Of a DNA stretch of 64,000 bases, positions 1 through 11,653 are shown piece by piece. The notes under the pieces are model-generated. The model worked only from the letters and a program-made list of their open reading frames with translations, was not told the origin of the DNA and did no database searches. Both the position numbers and the translations under genes were made by a program. Location: contig OY856411.1 in assembly GCA_963693085.1 (NCBI GenBank), forward strand, positions 1,351,781,550 to 1,351,845,549. Reading direction: 5' to 3'. Positions within the stretch are counted from its first letter, which is position 1, and every line of letters starts with the position of its first letter. The stretch is from Alisma plantago-aquatica. Lineage: Eukaryota; Streptophyta; Magnoliopsida; Alismatales; Alismataceae.

Positions 1-213
1 TCACAGTTGATGTTAGTGCTTCATCAATGTTAGGTTTAATCAAATCAAATTAGGATGCTATAATTGACAAGTTTAAATCTTATTTCAACATGCATCAAAA
101 TTTACTGAATTAAGTCAAACATTAGGATTAGAAGCACAAATATATGCAAGCAAAAAATTTGTTCATATCCTAGGATTTACATAAAGCATTACATAAAAAT
201 TTGTTCATATCCT

Positions 214-325
214 TACCAACAGCAAGCACGGCCGTGGCTGTGTTGGCCTACCACGGCCGTGGCTGTGTTGCCCTACCACGGCCGTGCTAGGCCAACACAG
301 CCATGGTCGTACTTGCATGTTGGTA
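214..325. repeat. 112-bp imperfect palindrome built on CACGGCCGTG
   Basis: TACCAACA...GGCTGTGTTGGCC on the left faces GGCCAACACAGCC...TGTTGGTA on the right. Three CACGGCCGTGG/GCACGGCCGTG palindromes sit at the centre. The whole block could fold into one long hairpin. It lies inside the CACTA segment; no coding function is apparent. Confidence 0.75.
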
Positions 326-359
326 AATAGCTAGGGAGAAGGAAGAAAAGAGGTAGCGC

Positions 360-620
360 TACCTGGAGCTAGCGTGGAAAGCGCGGCGGCGAGCGGCGGC
401 AGAAGTGGCGGCGGAAGAAGAGAGAGCAGAGCGGCGGGCGGTGAACCAGCAGCAGCGGCGCCGGGAATGAGCAGAGCAGAGCAGAGCAGTAGCGGCAGCG
501 GCGAGTAGAGGTGCACCAGCAGCAGCGACGCACCAGCAGCAGTGGCGGCGGCGAGCGGAGAAGCACCAGCAGTAGCGGCGGCGAGCAGTAGCGGGGTCGT
601 CGGGTGATTTCAGGAGAGCG
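360..620. repeat. GC-rich GGC/AGC trinucleotide-like low-complexity tract
   Basis: Runs of GGCGGCG, AGCAGCAG and AGCAGAGCAG give long open frames on the minus strand, but the translations are only Pro/Leu/Arg/Ser-rich low complexity. It is read here as the transcribed leader of the CACTA element or a captured GC-rich leader, not as a gene. Confidence 0.5.
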
Positions 621-723
621 GCGGCAGCAACACAACAATATTGTGATGAAACAGGAAGAAAGGGGGAAGAGTCGGGTGATCGGGATTATTAAGTTGGTCA
701 ACAGAGTTGGTTATTTATAAAAC

Positions 724-1146
724 TGACGCCTATTATGATTTAGCGTCGGTTGATAGTAAAACACCGACCCCCAACTAGACAACCTTTACCCTAAATTATT
801 TGGCGGGAACCATTATCAGCGTCGGTTATCGAAGGATAACCGACACTGAAAGTGGGACTTTTCACGCAAATTTTCATTTTAAATAGGCGTCGGTGAATTG
901 TTAAAAGACCGACGTTATATGTAACCTAAAATGTTTTCACTTGAAAATTGGATTTCGCGGGCGATTTTAGGCGTCGGTCTGTTATAACCAGCCAGCGCTG
1001 AATACAAAGCGGTACCCGTGTCTGGCTGGTCTTCGAATATAGATGTCGGTTTGCATAAATAACCGACGTCTAATATTATAGGCGTCAGTTTTCCTAAATA
1101 ACCGACGCCTAGAAAAGCGACACTGAACGATATTTCTGTAGTAGTG
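724..1146 (-). repeat. CACTA subterminal repeat region (GCGTCGGT motifs)
   Basis: At least ten copies of GCGTCGGT or near variants occur in alternating orientation, many paired as short hairpins. Examples are at about 819-848, 1045-1072 and 1081-1110, where GGCGTC(G/A)GT faces ACCGACGCC across 10-14 bases. This is characteristic of CACTA ends. Confidence 0.8.
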
Positions 1147-1179
1147 TAATTTGAAATATCTCAAAGAGTGGAGGTGTTT

Positions 1180-3240
1180 ATATAAAGTCTTATTAATTGA
1201 ATCTAAGAAAAAGAAATTAGGAATTATAACTCTAGATGGTGTTTTATAGGCTATGCTTAAAATAGAGCTACATATGGATTCTTGGTTCTTAGCATTAGCA
1301 ACAATGTTGCAAAACCTAGTAATGTTGTAGAACCTAATAATATTTCTCAATCTAAAAATGTTGTATTCTCTGATCATATCTTTCCTATGAAACCCTGTAT
1401 AAAAAATGTGTCTAACCCCTCAAATAAAGTTATAGAGAATATAAAAAGTACATCTAATAATAATGATGTTTTAGAACTTGGTGATGTAGAACCTAGAAGA
1501 TCCACTAGGATGAGGAAGAAAAAGAATATTGGTGATGATTATATTCCATTATTTTAGATAATGACCCTCAATATTATGATGATGTTATTAATTCATATGA
1601 TTCCTCCTTATCAAGGGAAGCAAATAATAGTGAGATTGAAGCTATATTATATAATCACACATGGGGGTTTGTGAATCCTGCACCAGGTATCCTACCCAAC
1701 TAATATAAAAGGATATTTAAAATAAAATTAAAAAATATAGGACTATAGATAAATACAAAGCTCGATTAGTTGCTAAAGGATATAAACAACAAAAGGATAT
1801 TGACAATTTTGATACTTTTTCTCCTATAACTAGGACTTCTTCAATCAGGTTTGTAATTTCTTTGGCATCTATTAAGAAATTAATATACATCGAATGGATG
1901 TCAAAACTACTTTCTTGAATGGAGATTTAGATGAAGAAATTTATATGGATGAACCATAAGGTTATGTTGTCCTAAGGAAAGAAATATGGTATGCAAATTA
2001 ATTGAATCTCTCTATAGCTTGAAACAATCACCAAAATGATGGCATGAGAAATTTGATAAATTCAATATACCACATGGGTTCCATAAATGAAGAAGATAAA
2101 TGTGTATATTTTGAAACAATAACCAAATTTGTGTTATTGTATGTCATAATGTGGATGCATCTTTAGTTTTTCACTAATATTGATATCATAAATAGTATAG
2201 AAGGTTTCTTGGTTTCTAATTTGGACATGAAAGATATGGGAGAAGAAGATATAATTTTGGGAATTAAACTTTTTAAAAATGATGGTTTTATCATGCTCTC
2301 TCAAGAACAATATGTTGAGAAAATCCTTAAGAGATTGATAATATTTAATTGTAAGCCATTTATCACACCTTTTAATTCTAATTGTAATATTAAGAAAAAT
2401 AACAGTATTGATATTCAACAAATCAACATGCACAAGTAATTAGAAGCCTGATGTACTTAATGAATAGTACTTGTCCAGATCTAGCATATGCAGTTGGGAG
2501 ATTAAGTATACATATTCAAAATTCTAACAAGGATCATTAGGATGCTCTACATAGGGTACTAAGATACCCAAAAGGCATAATTAATAATGGGTTGACTCTG
2601 GTGAGTAGTAGCTCGAGTGGCCAAGCATAGGTGCTCCTCAAGAAGGGTCTCGGGTTCAAATCTTCCTGGTGGTGTTATTCAGTAATTATACTTCTGCGGA
2701 GTCAGCCGACAACTGATGTGATTGTTTGGGAAAATCAGTGTGCAGAGTACGGGTTCTCTGTGTTTACCATCCCTATCTAGGAATAATTGGGGTTGGCTTT
2801 CCAGTCATAAAAAATTCATGGATTGATTGTTTGTGGATCTCCAACTGTACTAGAAGGATATTATCATGTCAATTGAATTTTTGATTTAGAAGAATTAAAA
2901 TCTACAAGTGACTACATCTTCACCATGGGTGGAGGTGTTGTGTCTTAGAAATCCAGCAAGCAAACTTGCTTATTCGTCCCACTATGAAATTTGGGTTTAT
3001 TTCCTTAGAAAAGACCGGAACTAAAGATGAATAGCTAAGACATATTTGAATGGATCTTCTCATTTGAGAGAGACCTTGTCCACTAGTGTTTATACACTGT
3101 TATAATTAAGGTTCCATAGAAAGAACTAAAAACAAAATTTATAATGGGAAGAGCAGACATATATGTCTATGTCATAATATTGTGAGGTGGCTTATATGTG
3201 ATAGTATTATCTCAATGAACTATGTAAAGTCAGAATTATA
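1180..3240 (+). pseudogene. Copia polyprotein remnant (IN C-term, RT, RNase H)
   Basis: Recognisable pieces in shifting frames include KARLVAKG (about 1758), a degraded MDVKTTFLNGDL (about 1897), the MKDMGEE block of RT (2227 onward) and the CPDLAYAVGRL block (about 2473). A KSSKQT-like RNase H segment follows near 2950. The YVDD motif around 2140 is destroyed. In-frame stops and indels occur throughout. Assignment rests on motif order only; no functional product is possible. Confidence 0.7.
2601..2814 (+). mobile_element. tRNA-derived SINE
   Basis: A Pol III A box (AGCTCGAGTGGC, about 2610) and B box (GGGTTCAAATC, 2652-2662) sit about 35 bases apart, as in a tRNA. They are followed by a non-tRNA body and a short A-rich tail (CATAAAAAA, ending about 2814). 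The insert interrupts the Copia frame. A diverged target duplication is visible: AATGGGTTGACTCTG before and ATGGATTGATTG after. The family is not recognised. Confidence 0.7.
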
Positions 3241-3888
3241 CTTGAATAATCCTCTGAAAAAGCAATTAAATCAGAGACTAGTGAGCAATAGATCAAGGAG
3301 AATGGGATTATGCTAATATCAGATGTCAAAGTGATGAATATCCTACCTTCATGAACAGTGATCCTGGGAAGGATATTCAATGAAAAACTAAGTTGTTGGA
3401 CAAGTTATGTATTATAATATCTTGTATTTGATTCTTATGATGGAAAGAATAACCTTTAGTATATAGTTGAATATATTTATTCTTTATGGGTTTCATAGCC
3501 ATTAATGTTGGTGTATATAACTTCAATATATACTTGATGAAAGTCCAACTATATGAGTTTGGAGTGGGGCCGCTCCTACTTAAATTTAAGAAGATGTATA
3601 GAGCAATTATGAATATTCCCAGTAGGCACCATGGTCTAGAAGCATCAAAAGTAAGAATGGTAATTAATTCTATGAATGTCATGTGATTAATGGATCTCTA
3701 ATTATATAAAAGGGGAATTGGTTCAAGACCATACTTCTACCTATCCTCTACAAATGATACATATCTACTCCATGCTTTTGTTCAAAGAACATAATTGTAT
3801 TAAAGTCTGTGCATGTCATTTGTTTAAGTTCTTATAGTGAGCTATAATTCGAAGTCTTAATATTTATTTTTGAAATAGTGGGAGATTA

Positions 3889-4560
3889 TTGTGTTTTTAT
3901 TGTATTTTAAATACAGAAGGAAAACTTTAGTCCCACATCGGGGAGTTCTAAGACTTTTCTCCTCCTTATATATAGGTTATTACACATAAGTTATTTGAAG
4001 ACCATATTGAAATTTGGCTTTGCACATTCATAGTGGGGAAACCAAACTGGATTTGGGCCGGCCTGATTTAGAAACCCTTTAACCGGGCACATCGACACAT
4101 GTCGTTTCCTGCACACAAGGGGTGCAAATCTGGCCTCCAAGGGCTCCTTGCGTGGGTGCGTCTCTGGTTTAATTTTTCCATTTGAATCAATCAACCAAAT
4201 TTAGCATGTGACACAACTCTTCAATGTGTGCAGTTGTATCTATTTGTTTGATTATTCTGAACCTCTAGCCAACTGAAGGCATCCTATTTTGTGTCTTGTG
4301 TTTCTTTTTAGCGAAGGGTTGTGAGACTTTTCTTTTTATCAAAAAACCGAACACACCAGTGTTTTTCTTTTCCTCTCAGTCGCTTATTTGACCGCTGGAA
4401 CGATTAATTCCTTTTCCTCAACGCCTTGATTGTGTGTGCACAATTTACAAAGGACAATTCTATTGGAACTTGAGAGAGTAGCCGCTGTCGTCGCCAACTG
4501 CATTGACGTTCTTATCGAGAACCGTAAAAATACACCTAACGACAGTGCATCATGCACGCC
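3889..4560 (+). repeat. Probable 3' LTR of the decayed Copia element
   Basis: This stretch directly follows the PPT-like AGTGGGAGAT. It contains AGTCCCACATCGG and a TATATATAGG box (about 3966-3975), both typical of Copia LTRs of this kind. With no second LTR in the window the ends cannot be fixed. The final part up to 4605 holds nothing else I recognise. Confidence 0.45.
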
Positions 4561-5477
4561 TCAGCGTCAATCTAGTTTGGCATAATCTTTTAGATCTACT
4601 GCTTAACCCTACTATGTACCCTATACTAACAACAAAATATAGACATTAGATAGTTCAAAATTAGCTATCAAAAGTGAACACAATCAACCATCTCAAGGTA
4701 GATAAAAAATAAATAATTACTCAAGAAAATGTACCCGTAGACACATATCAGATTAAACAACAACAAATGCCAATATCACATCTTGGTTATGCTTTCATCA
4801 TTCGTCAAACATCAACAGATTGAAATCATGAATCAATAACAAAGAGATAACAAGAAAGGCATAACAAGGAGAAGAAACTTCCACAAGGTATCACAATTAA
4901 CAAGCATTAACCTATTGAAGATTTTTTGGGATTTCTTTAATAGGCAGATAGTTCCACAAGTTTGAAATTATCAAACATTAACCTACAGAAATCTCACATA
5001 GAACATGATTCGTTTCAACATCCTTTTGAATCATTAGTAATTCTGGTGTTACCCGGTATTTGACATCCTTTTGAATAACAAGCTTATATATAGCCATTTC
5101 CACTTGCGTCAGGTTTTCATTACTAGCGAAAAAAACGTATAAATTTGGTCCTTGATCTCTATCCAGCTCAGGTTCAGATCTTTACCTAACAGAAACTCCC
5201 TCATTTTTCTCCTTGTTTCAGCCATATCTTACCATCTTCTAACATAAGCATAAGGTTTAGACACCAAGGTGTGTGTAGGGATGTCATAAGAGTTTGTGGA
5301 AAATATGTGCCTAGCAACACATATTCCATCGTCACTCTTTTAAAAAGAACTAGCAAGAGTACCCGTGCTAAGCACGTATTTTCCAATTAATATAATCTAA
5401 TACGGGACTATTAAATGCATCATGTATGATATTCTACACTGACATAAACACAAAATCTATACGTAAATATTTTTTGA

Positions 5478-8400
5478 CAAAACAACTCAATCAATTACAA
5501 CTAACTCTCATTTCACTGTGTTATCACCAAAAATTTATGTGTTCTCCTTTTTAAACTACATATTGATGATTAATATATAAATACTACTCACAATAGTTTA
5601 CATTAATCGCTCAAAAACAACAACGTGATTAACTGTCATTTGACTCAGCTCCAACATTCGGAGTGTTTCTAAAGGAAAACTACTTGATCACATGTCAACA
5701 TACTCTTTCCACTTTGTATCACGTTATTATAAAAATTACGGGTGTCACCTTTCTTTGACATGCTTCCATTGACGGTAAAAGTATATAATGTAAATATATA
5801 ATTAGTACTCTCAATAATTTCTATATAACTCATTAAAAGAGATTGACTCAGTAGAGAATGAAATTTTGCATGCACTTCATTAGTCAGTATGTTCTTATTG
5901 ACAATTAAAATATCATTATAATTATTATATATATAATTTATACACAACCCACTAAAAAGAAGAACAAAATTAACTACTATTTAACTCCCTCTAACCTACA
6001 GTGTGTGATGATCAAAATAATTATGTCTTACTAATTGAATTACTTTACACCCGTTAAGTGTATTTTTTAGATAACAACTCGATAACCTACCAACTGACAT
6101 CCTCTAATTTATATCAAGTCATTATCAAAATTACATGTGTCACCATTTTTTGACATACTTACAACGCCGACAAAAATATACAATGGTAAATATATAATTA
6201 GTACTCACAATAATTTACACGTAACTCGTCAAAAGAGGACGACTCAATAAATTCTCTACAAACTGCTTCCAACACAAAACTTTACATGTGCTTCATAAGC
6301 CAGTATATTCTTGTTGACAACCAATATATAATTCATATTCAAATAATTAACACAACCTAATAAAAATAATAACTCAATTGATTATCATTTGATTCCCTCT
6401 AACCGAAAATATGTAATGTTTGAAATCACTTTACAGTAAGTATACAAACAAACTTAGCCTATCGACCACACATACAATTGTTGAAGTGTATAATTGTATT
6501 GTTGAGACACATACATGTCATATCTACTTGTATGATAAGAATAGCAAGTACAGGCAGACTAATCGAATCTTCTAATCAAGATCAATCTGAAAAGATAGTA
6601 AATTAACTTTTCCACTACACATAAATTTTGCTATTACATAAAGCCTTATTTAAATAATGGCTTTTTTAAGGGTGCAAAACAAACTTGAGATTTAAATACC
6701 ATTTTTTTATTATAGAAACCAAGCCTATCCAAAGCAACCTGGTGGGTGTATTTCTTGGATAAACATGACTCAATGGAAATGTACTAAAATAGATAAACAT
6801 ACATGTACGATGAGGACAGCAAATACAAACACCCTATTTGAATTTCCACATTAAGATCAGTCTAAAAAAATAGTGAATTAAATTTTTCACAACACACATG
6901 CTTTGCTGTCACATAAAGCCTTCTATGCACTAATGGCTTTTTTATTAATGCAAAATAGATTGAGAGACATTCTGATGAGCATAACATAAATTTAAATATA
7001 GATTTTTACTTTAGAAGTGAAGTCTATCAAAAGCAACCTAACGAGTGTATTTCGTGGATTAACTTGACTCGAAGGAGAGGTAAAGTCCATCTACCAAGTA
7101 GGCATGTGCGATGAGCTAGCAAGAAGAGACCTAAAACTGTCTCCAAAACAACTCAATTAATTACTGCTAACTCCCATTTCATTGTGTGTTATCACCAAAA
7201 ATTAATGATGAATATATAATTAGTACTCGCAATAATTTCTATGTAACTCGTTAAGAGAGAATGACTCAATAGAGAATGAAGTTTTACATGCACTTCATTA
7301 GTCCGTATGCTCTTATTGACAATTAAAATATCATTATAATTACTATATATATAACTTATACACAATTCACTAAAAGGAAGAACTCAATTAACTGCTATTT
7401 GACTCTCTCTAACCTAAAGCGTGTGATGGTCAAAATAATTATGTCTTAGTAATTGAATTACGTTAACATCCGTTAAGTGTATTTTTCAGAGAACAACTTG
7501 ATAAGCTACCAACTGACTTCCTCTAATTTATATCAAGTCATTATCAAAATTACGTGTGTCACTATTTTTTGACATGTTTCCAACGACAACAGAATTATAT
7601 AATGGTGAATATATAATTAGTACTCACAATAATTTATATATAACTCGTCAAAAGGGAACGACTCGATTAATTCTCTGCATACTGTTTCCAACATGAAACT
7701 TTACATGTGCTTCATTAGCCAATACATTCTTGTTGACAATCAAATATAATTCATATTCGAGTAATTAACACAGCCCATTAAAAGTAATAACTCAATTAAT
7801 TATCATTTGACTCCCTCTAACCGAAAATATGTAATGTTTGAAATCACTTTACAGTAAGTATACAGATAAACTTAGCATATTGACCACACATACAATTATT
7901 GAAGCACATAAATATATTGTTGAGTCACATACATATCGTATCTACTTGCATGATGAGAATAGAAAATATAGACAAACTAATCGAATTTCCTAATCAAGAT
8001 CAGTCTGAAAAAATAGTGAATTAACTTTTCCACAACACATAAATTTTTCTATCACATAAAGCCTTATTTTAATAATAATATTTTTTACGGGCGCAAACAA
8101 ACTTGAAATTTAAATACAGATTTTTATTATAGAAGTCAAGCCTATCCAAAGCAACCTGCCGGGTGTATTTCTTGGATAAACATGACTCAACGGAAATGTA
8201 CTAAAACAGATAAACATACATGTACGATGAGGACAACAAATACAGACACCCTATTTGAATTTCTACATCAATATAAGCCTAAAAAAATAGTGAATTAATT
8301 TTTTCACAACGCATATGCTTTGCTTTTATATAAAACCTTCTATGCAGTAATGGCTTTTTTACCAATGCAAAACAAATTGAGAGACATTGTGATGAGCATA

Positions 8401-8560
8401 ACATAGATTTAAATATAGATTTTACTTTAGAAGTGAAGCCTATCAAAAGAAACATGCCGGGTGTATTTCGTAGATTAACTTGACTATAAGGAGAGGTAAA
8501 GTCCAGACTACCTAGTAGGCAGATGTGATGAGCTAGTAAGTATAGACATGGGCTGTTCGA
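5478..8560. repeat. AT-rich tandem duplication, two units, period about 1.42 kb
   Basis: Landmarks recur at a constant offset of about 1419-1420 bases: AGAGAATGAA (5853 and 7272), GGTGTATTTCTTGGAT (about 6747 and 8163), GTGTATTTCGT (7040 and 8461). Unit one is about 5478-7140 and unit two about 7145-8560. Unit two lacks about 250 bases present in unit one (about 5540-5800). Both units are noncoding. Inside them the phrase GTGTATTTC(T/G)TGGAT(T/A)AAC and its surroundings recur at a shorter scale. No transposon termini are recognised. Both arms carry the duplication, so it predates the inverted duplication. Confidence 0.8.
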
Positions 8561-8567
8561 AAAGCAT

Positions 8568-9190
8568 TCAATACAATGAAAAGTACACAATAGATTCAAT
8601 ATAATAACATTTAAAAAAGGGAGCAGCTGAAAGCTGACTCCCTTTTATTATAGGTATATAGATACAAAAAATGTGTTGGATTCTCCAGAACTCACGGAAA
8701 CTATCAGCACAATGAGGCATCAGAATCAGTTCTCTAGCATCTTGCAAAAGCTGTGATCGACATAAAAAGCTTACCATACAAGCGTAATACTCAGGCCGAA
8801 GCAGTTCAAACTGGAACAAACACCATACAAGCAGATTCAAGGGTGCCATTTTATACATTCATATCGATAATTGTCTAGTTCATACTCTGTTTGGATTACC
8901 AAAGATTGAACCATCTTTCCTTGCTTCATAACAACAATACAGTAGTTTAAAGCACTATTTAGTGAGAGTGGTCAACCTTATGTTCTTCAATGATCATTTT
9001 GTAGAAATGTTGCATGGATGCTTCTCCTTCACCAAGTCCAGTAAGGCCAGCAATCATCACAGTGCAGGCAATAGAATCTCTAGTGTGAAGAAAGTGGAAG
9101 ATACTTTGCGTTCTCCTTCATTTAGTGATTCAACCATGCGTAAAACGTTCGACCCTGTAACGATTATGACTGGATTGTTCTGCATAAACT
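8568..9190 (-). pseudogene. PPR protein relic (E-subgroup-like), left-arm copy
   Basis: Minus-strand translation gives EYYACMVSFLCRSQLLQDARELI (8568-8858 frame), matching the PPR/E-domain consensus of an EHYACMVDLLGR type block. Sequence further right encodes the preceding PPR (DSIACTVMIAGLTGLGEG...). Relative to the right-arm copy about 105 bases are missing near 9120, and several stops separate the two blocks. PPR proteins bind organellar RNA; this fragment is not functional. It lies divergently from the ARO gene, about 0.4 kb away. Confidence 0.65.
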
Positions 9191-9555
9191 AAAATACTTG
9201 TATGATCCAATATACTCTTATCTAATATTTTTCTATAATGTGAAAATATGGGAAGAATGTAAGAGAAATTAAGAATTTGTTACACCAAGTAAACAAATAA
9301 GCCAACGTTGTAATAGGATACAGTTTAAAAAACAAACCAAACAGGCCGTCGCGTAGGATGGGTACAACCTGGTATAGTGTGTGGTAGGGGTGGTTATTAG
9401 GACTTGGGGGATTTCTAGAATTTACAGAAAAGAGAGGGGGTGTGGGGAAAAAATTCAAAATATGCATCCAAACACTCGACTGATCATAGCTCACTTACTC
9501 CATTTGCAGCACGCAGCTAGGATTCTTGGCCCGAGTCCCGCTGCACTTAGTTCAG
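9191..9555. promoter_or_regulatory. Divergent spacer between PPR relic and ARO gene; likely ARO promoter and leader
   Basis: There is no coding potential. It holds an AT-rich part, then a GGGGGATT / GAGAGGGGGTGTGGGG purine tract (about 9407-9448) and an exon-like leader ending at the donor CAG|GTAAGG (9555/9556). The promoter role is inferred from position only. The same spacer is retained in the right arm (about 57094-57460). Confidence 0.4.
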
Positions 9556-9631
9556 GTAAGGTCTCTCCGTCAATGCCCTCTTGATCACTGGATCTGTTGC
9601 GGTTCACCTCTATTTCGTTGAGCTCTTACAG
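9556..9631 (+). other. Predicted 5'UTR intron of the ARO-like gene
   Basis: Donor TTCAG|GTAAGG and acceptor CTTACAG|GAAATT bound a 76-bp AT/pyrimidine-rich segment just upstream of the ATG at 9656. Sites are conserved in the right-arm copy. This is a prediction from splice consensus. Confidence 0.5.
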
Positions 9632-9655
9632 GAAATTTCAGTAGCTGCTAGACAG

Positions 9656-11088
9656 ATGGAAGCAGAACAAGGGCAGGAAGCCATATCTGAATCTGCTGCT
9701 GCGACAGGGAAGGAATTTCTATTCATATCTGAATTTGCTACTAACTCTCCCCAATCCGCTTCCGCGACTCCACCAGATGACTTGGGGTCTATGTTTTCAT
9801 CTAACTGCGGATCAAGCTTCTCCTATGTATACAACCCTGATGATTTTCCTAAGGAGAATGAGATCGAGGAGTTTCAGGACCCTTCATTCGTCTGGCTAGT
9901 AACTCCGAATCAGACTCCTACTAGGTTCCCGCTGATTCAAGAAAGTATTTGGTATTTTTTTCTTAAGGGGATGCTTCCCTTTTTATAAAAACTTTTGATG
10001 AATTCATAACTAGAACCCTCAAGTGAAAAGGCGGATTCTGAACGAGGATAACTGATTAACTCATTTTGTGTAGTGGATTTAGACTAATATGTACCAGGAC
10101 CGGAATTTTTCACCTACTTGTATATCTGAACTCATATTCTCTCAGGCAATCCAACAAAAAGTTACCGAGCAAGTTAGCCGTGAAGCTGCAGACAGATATG
10201 GAACACCTGAGCATCTTTGTATCCCTTTCCAAGGCAGCCAACGTAGTCCGTCTGGACGATGACATTATTAGAGTAACCGCAGAAGCCCAGCAGACCTTTT
10301 CTAAGGCATTCCTGTTCATTACCGAGAATTGGGAGGGAGGCCATCCAGAGGATATCCTCCGAGAGCTCAAGGCCGCCACCACCAGAATGTCTAAGCTGAA
10401 AGGGATGGTTCTCGTGAAAGGCATGCTTGCAAAGCCAATCCAGCTAGCCAACCTGGTGACCAGGATGGCAAGAGAAGTTAAGGTTCAACATGGTTGGTAC
10501 AGACGGTGCCAAGAGCTGAGCTCCGCAGCTCAACGGTTGGCTAAGCTCTTTTGGCTTGCAGCCCGCGCCGAACTATATGAGCAACCTACGCGGAGCATTA
10601 TAACCCATGCCAAGGACACCCTCCACAACACAGCGGCGCTCATAAAGAAATGCCGCAACCAGGGAATCATCGGTCGACGAGTGTTCTCCATGATCTCGGC
10701 CGACTCATTCAAGGCGATCTTGCAGGAGCTGGACAACTGTATCAGCGACATCTCCTGGCTGCTCTTCCGGAACCGGTTCTTGGAGGACGGCCGTGTGCCC
10801 TCCATCTCGATCAGAGAGCCCATCCTCTTCTCGGTCTGGGAACAGATCGCCAGGGTGCTCAACGGCTCTCCGGAAGACAAATCGGTAGCTGCCGCCTCGC
10901 TGGTCTCTCTCGCCCATGATAGCAACCAGGCGAGGCTCATCATTGAGCAGGGAGGAATTGCGGCGCTGCTGAAACTCATTGATGACAAAGATGCCCAATT
11001 AGCTGCGCCGGAGAGCGCCACTGAAGCATTGTGCGTTCTCACGCGTGATACGGAGCACGCCCAGGCTCTGATTCAGCCTGAAAGATAG
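9656..11088 (+). pseudogene. ARO-type armadillo-repeat gene, copy 1, 5' portion (exons 9656-9951 and 10146-11088)
   Basis: Exon 1 starts at ATG 9656 (the frame upstream of it has only a TTG). It ends at donor TTG|GTATTT, and exon 2 starts after TCTCAG at 10145; this pair keeps the frame by completing a Trp codon. Exon 2 encodes the plant ARO N-terminal domain (LAKPIQLANLV, YEQPTRSII, RRVFSMI, LDNCISDISWLL). Armadillo repeats follow (EPILFSVWEQIARVLNGSPEDK, AAASLVSLAHDS, EQGGIAALLKLI). In Arabidopsis, ARO proteins act in polarised tip growth of pollen tubes and root hairs. The frame stops at 11088, but homologous sequence (PIKVQGHAA) continues in another frame, so a frameshift lies near 11085. 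Copia A then cuts in at 11142. The exon is markedly GC-richer than its surroundings. Confidence 0.8.
9952..10145 (+). other. Predicted intron 1 (coding) of ARO copy 1
   Basis: It is 194 bp, AT-rich, GT...AG, phase 2. An alternative donor ten bases upstream (AAA|GTATTT) would run into a stop in exon 2, so the second GT is preferred. The inverted duplication's inner breakpoint lies 11 bases into the following exon. Confidence 0.65.
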
Positions 11089-11141
11089 ACCCATCAAGGT
11101 GCAGGGCCATGCTGCCTGTCATGTTACAATTGACACCTCAT

Positions 11142-11653
11142 TGTTAGCATAAAAATGTCATATGTAAACATGTAAAGTTTAATCATGTGTACAGTTTAGG
11201 ATCATAAACTAGTCACTATTAAAGTAAAACGTACCCGTAGACATGGTTGAATACGGTGGTGAGATCTGCGGAGGTGATCTTCGGAGAAGTCCACGCCCGT
11301 GTTCGTCGTTCGCCACGAAAGACGTCTTCTCTCTCTTAGCCTATAGCCGTCAAGTGTGTTTTCCGTAAAGTCTGATTAACCTTAAGAGATGGATCTCAGG
11401 GTTATACTTATAGGCAGAGAGAGGGACGGATTTCCTGTATCCTTTAATCGCAGCCGTCCATCAAGGTTGCCATAATAATAGGAAAAGACTTCTAATAAAA
11501 ACCCAATTCCTTTATCAATTCCAACCGTTTCCTATTAACCACAATTGTTATATGGGCCACATAATGAAGATAATTAATGAATTTCGGAATACCAACAATC
11601 CCACAATAATAAGGATTGTGGAGTCCCAAAATATTCCCCAAAATATTCCAACA
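11142..11653 (-). repeat. 3' LTR of Copia A
   Basis: 512 bp, starting TGTTGGAATA on the minus strand. It holds a minus-strand TATAAGTATAACC promoter box (about 11403-11415). It is paired with 26272-26789. Confidence 0.95.

Larger units (their letters stand above)
1..1146 (-). mobile_element. Terminal part of a CACTA (EnSpm) DNA transposon, cut by window edge
   Basis: The right boundary reads, on the minus strand, CACTACTACAGAAA, which is the standard CACTA terminal inverted repeat. Inside it, about 724-1146 is packed with GCGTCGGT/ACCGACGC subterminal motifs in both orientations, the usual transposase-binding layout of this superfamily. Further in there is a TATA-like TTTATAAATAAC (minus strand, about 708-720) followed by a GC-rich leader. 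The 5' end of the element and its transcription start are therefore probably at this side. The transposase and the other terminus lie left of the window. The next three bases (TAA, 1147-1149) could be half of a 3-bp TSD; the partner is not visible. Confidence 0.85.
1147..4560 (+). mobile_element. Degenerate Copia LTR retrotransposon, 5' part missing
   Basis: Plus-strand remnants follow Copia order: the end of integrase (VFIGYA-like, about 1235), an RRSTR motif (about 1497), RT, RNase H, a polypurine tract (AGTGGGAGAT, about 3880) and LTR-like sequence. The 5' half is lost or lies beyond the CACTA element. Many stops and frameshifts mark it as old. A SINE sits within it at 2601-2814. The right boundary is uncertain, somewhere between about 4480 and 4605. 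Confidence 0.75.
4606..10156 (+). repeat. Left arm of a large inverted duplication
   Basis: The reverse complement of this stretch recurs at 56491-64000. Outer end: ACCCTACTATGTACCC here against its inverse at the last bases of the window. Inner end: GGCAATCCAACA at 10145-10156 against TGTTGGATTGCC at 56491-56502. By eye the arms are roughly 98% identical over the ARO exon and about 90-95% in the AT-rich part. The left arm lacks about 105 bp of the PPR relic present on the right and lacks the LINE-like insert. Confidence 0.93.

Noticed and set aside
331..701. Minus-strand open frames of 61 and 110 codons
   Set aside because: Low-complexity Pro/Leu/Ser/Arg translation of a GGC/AGC-rich leader; no domain.
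2605..2665. Possible tRNA gene
   Set aside because: A and B boxes are present but no cloverleaf stems; the body and A-tail fit a SINE.
8962..9192. 76-codon plus-strand frame
   Set aside because: Antisense shadow of the PPR relic.
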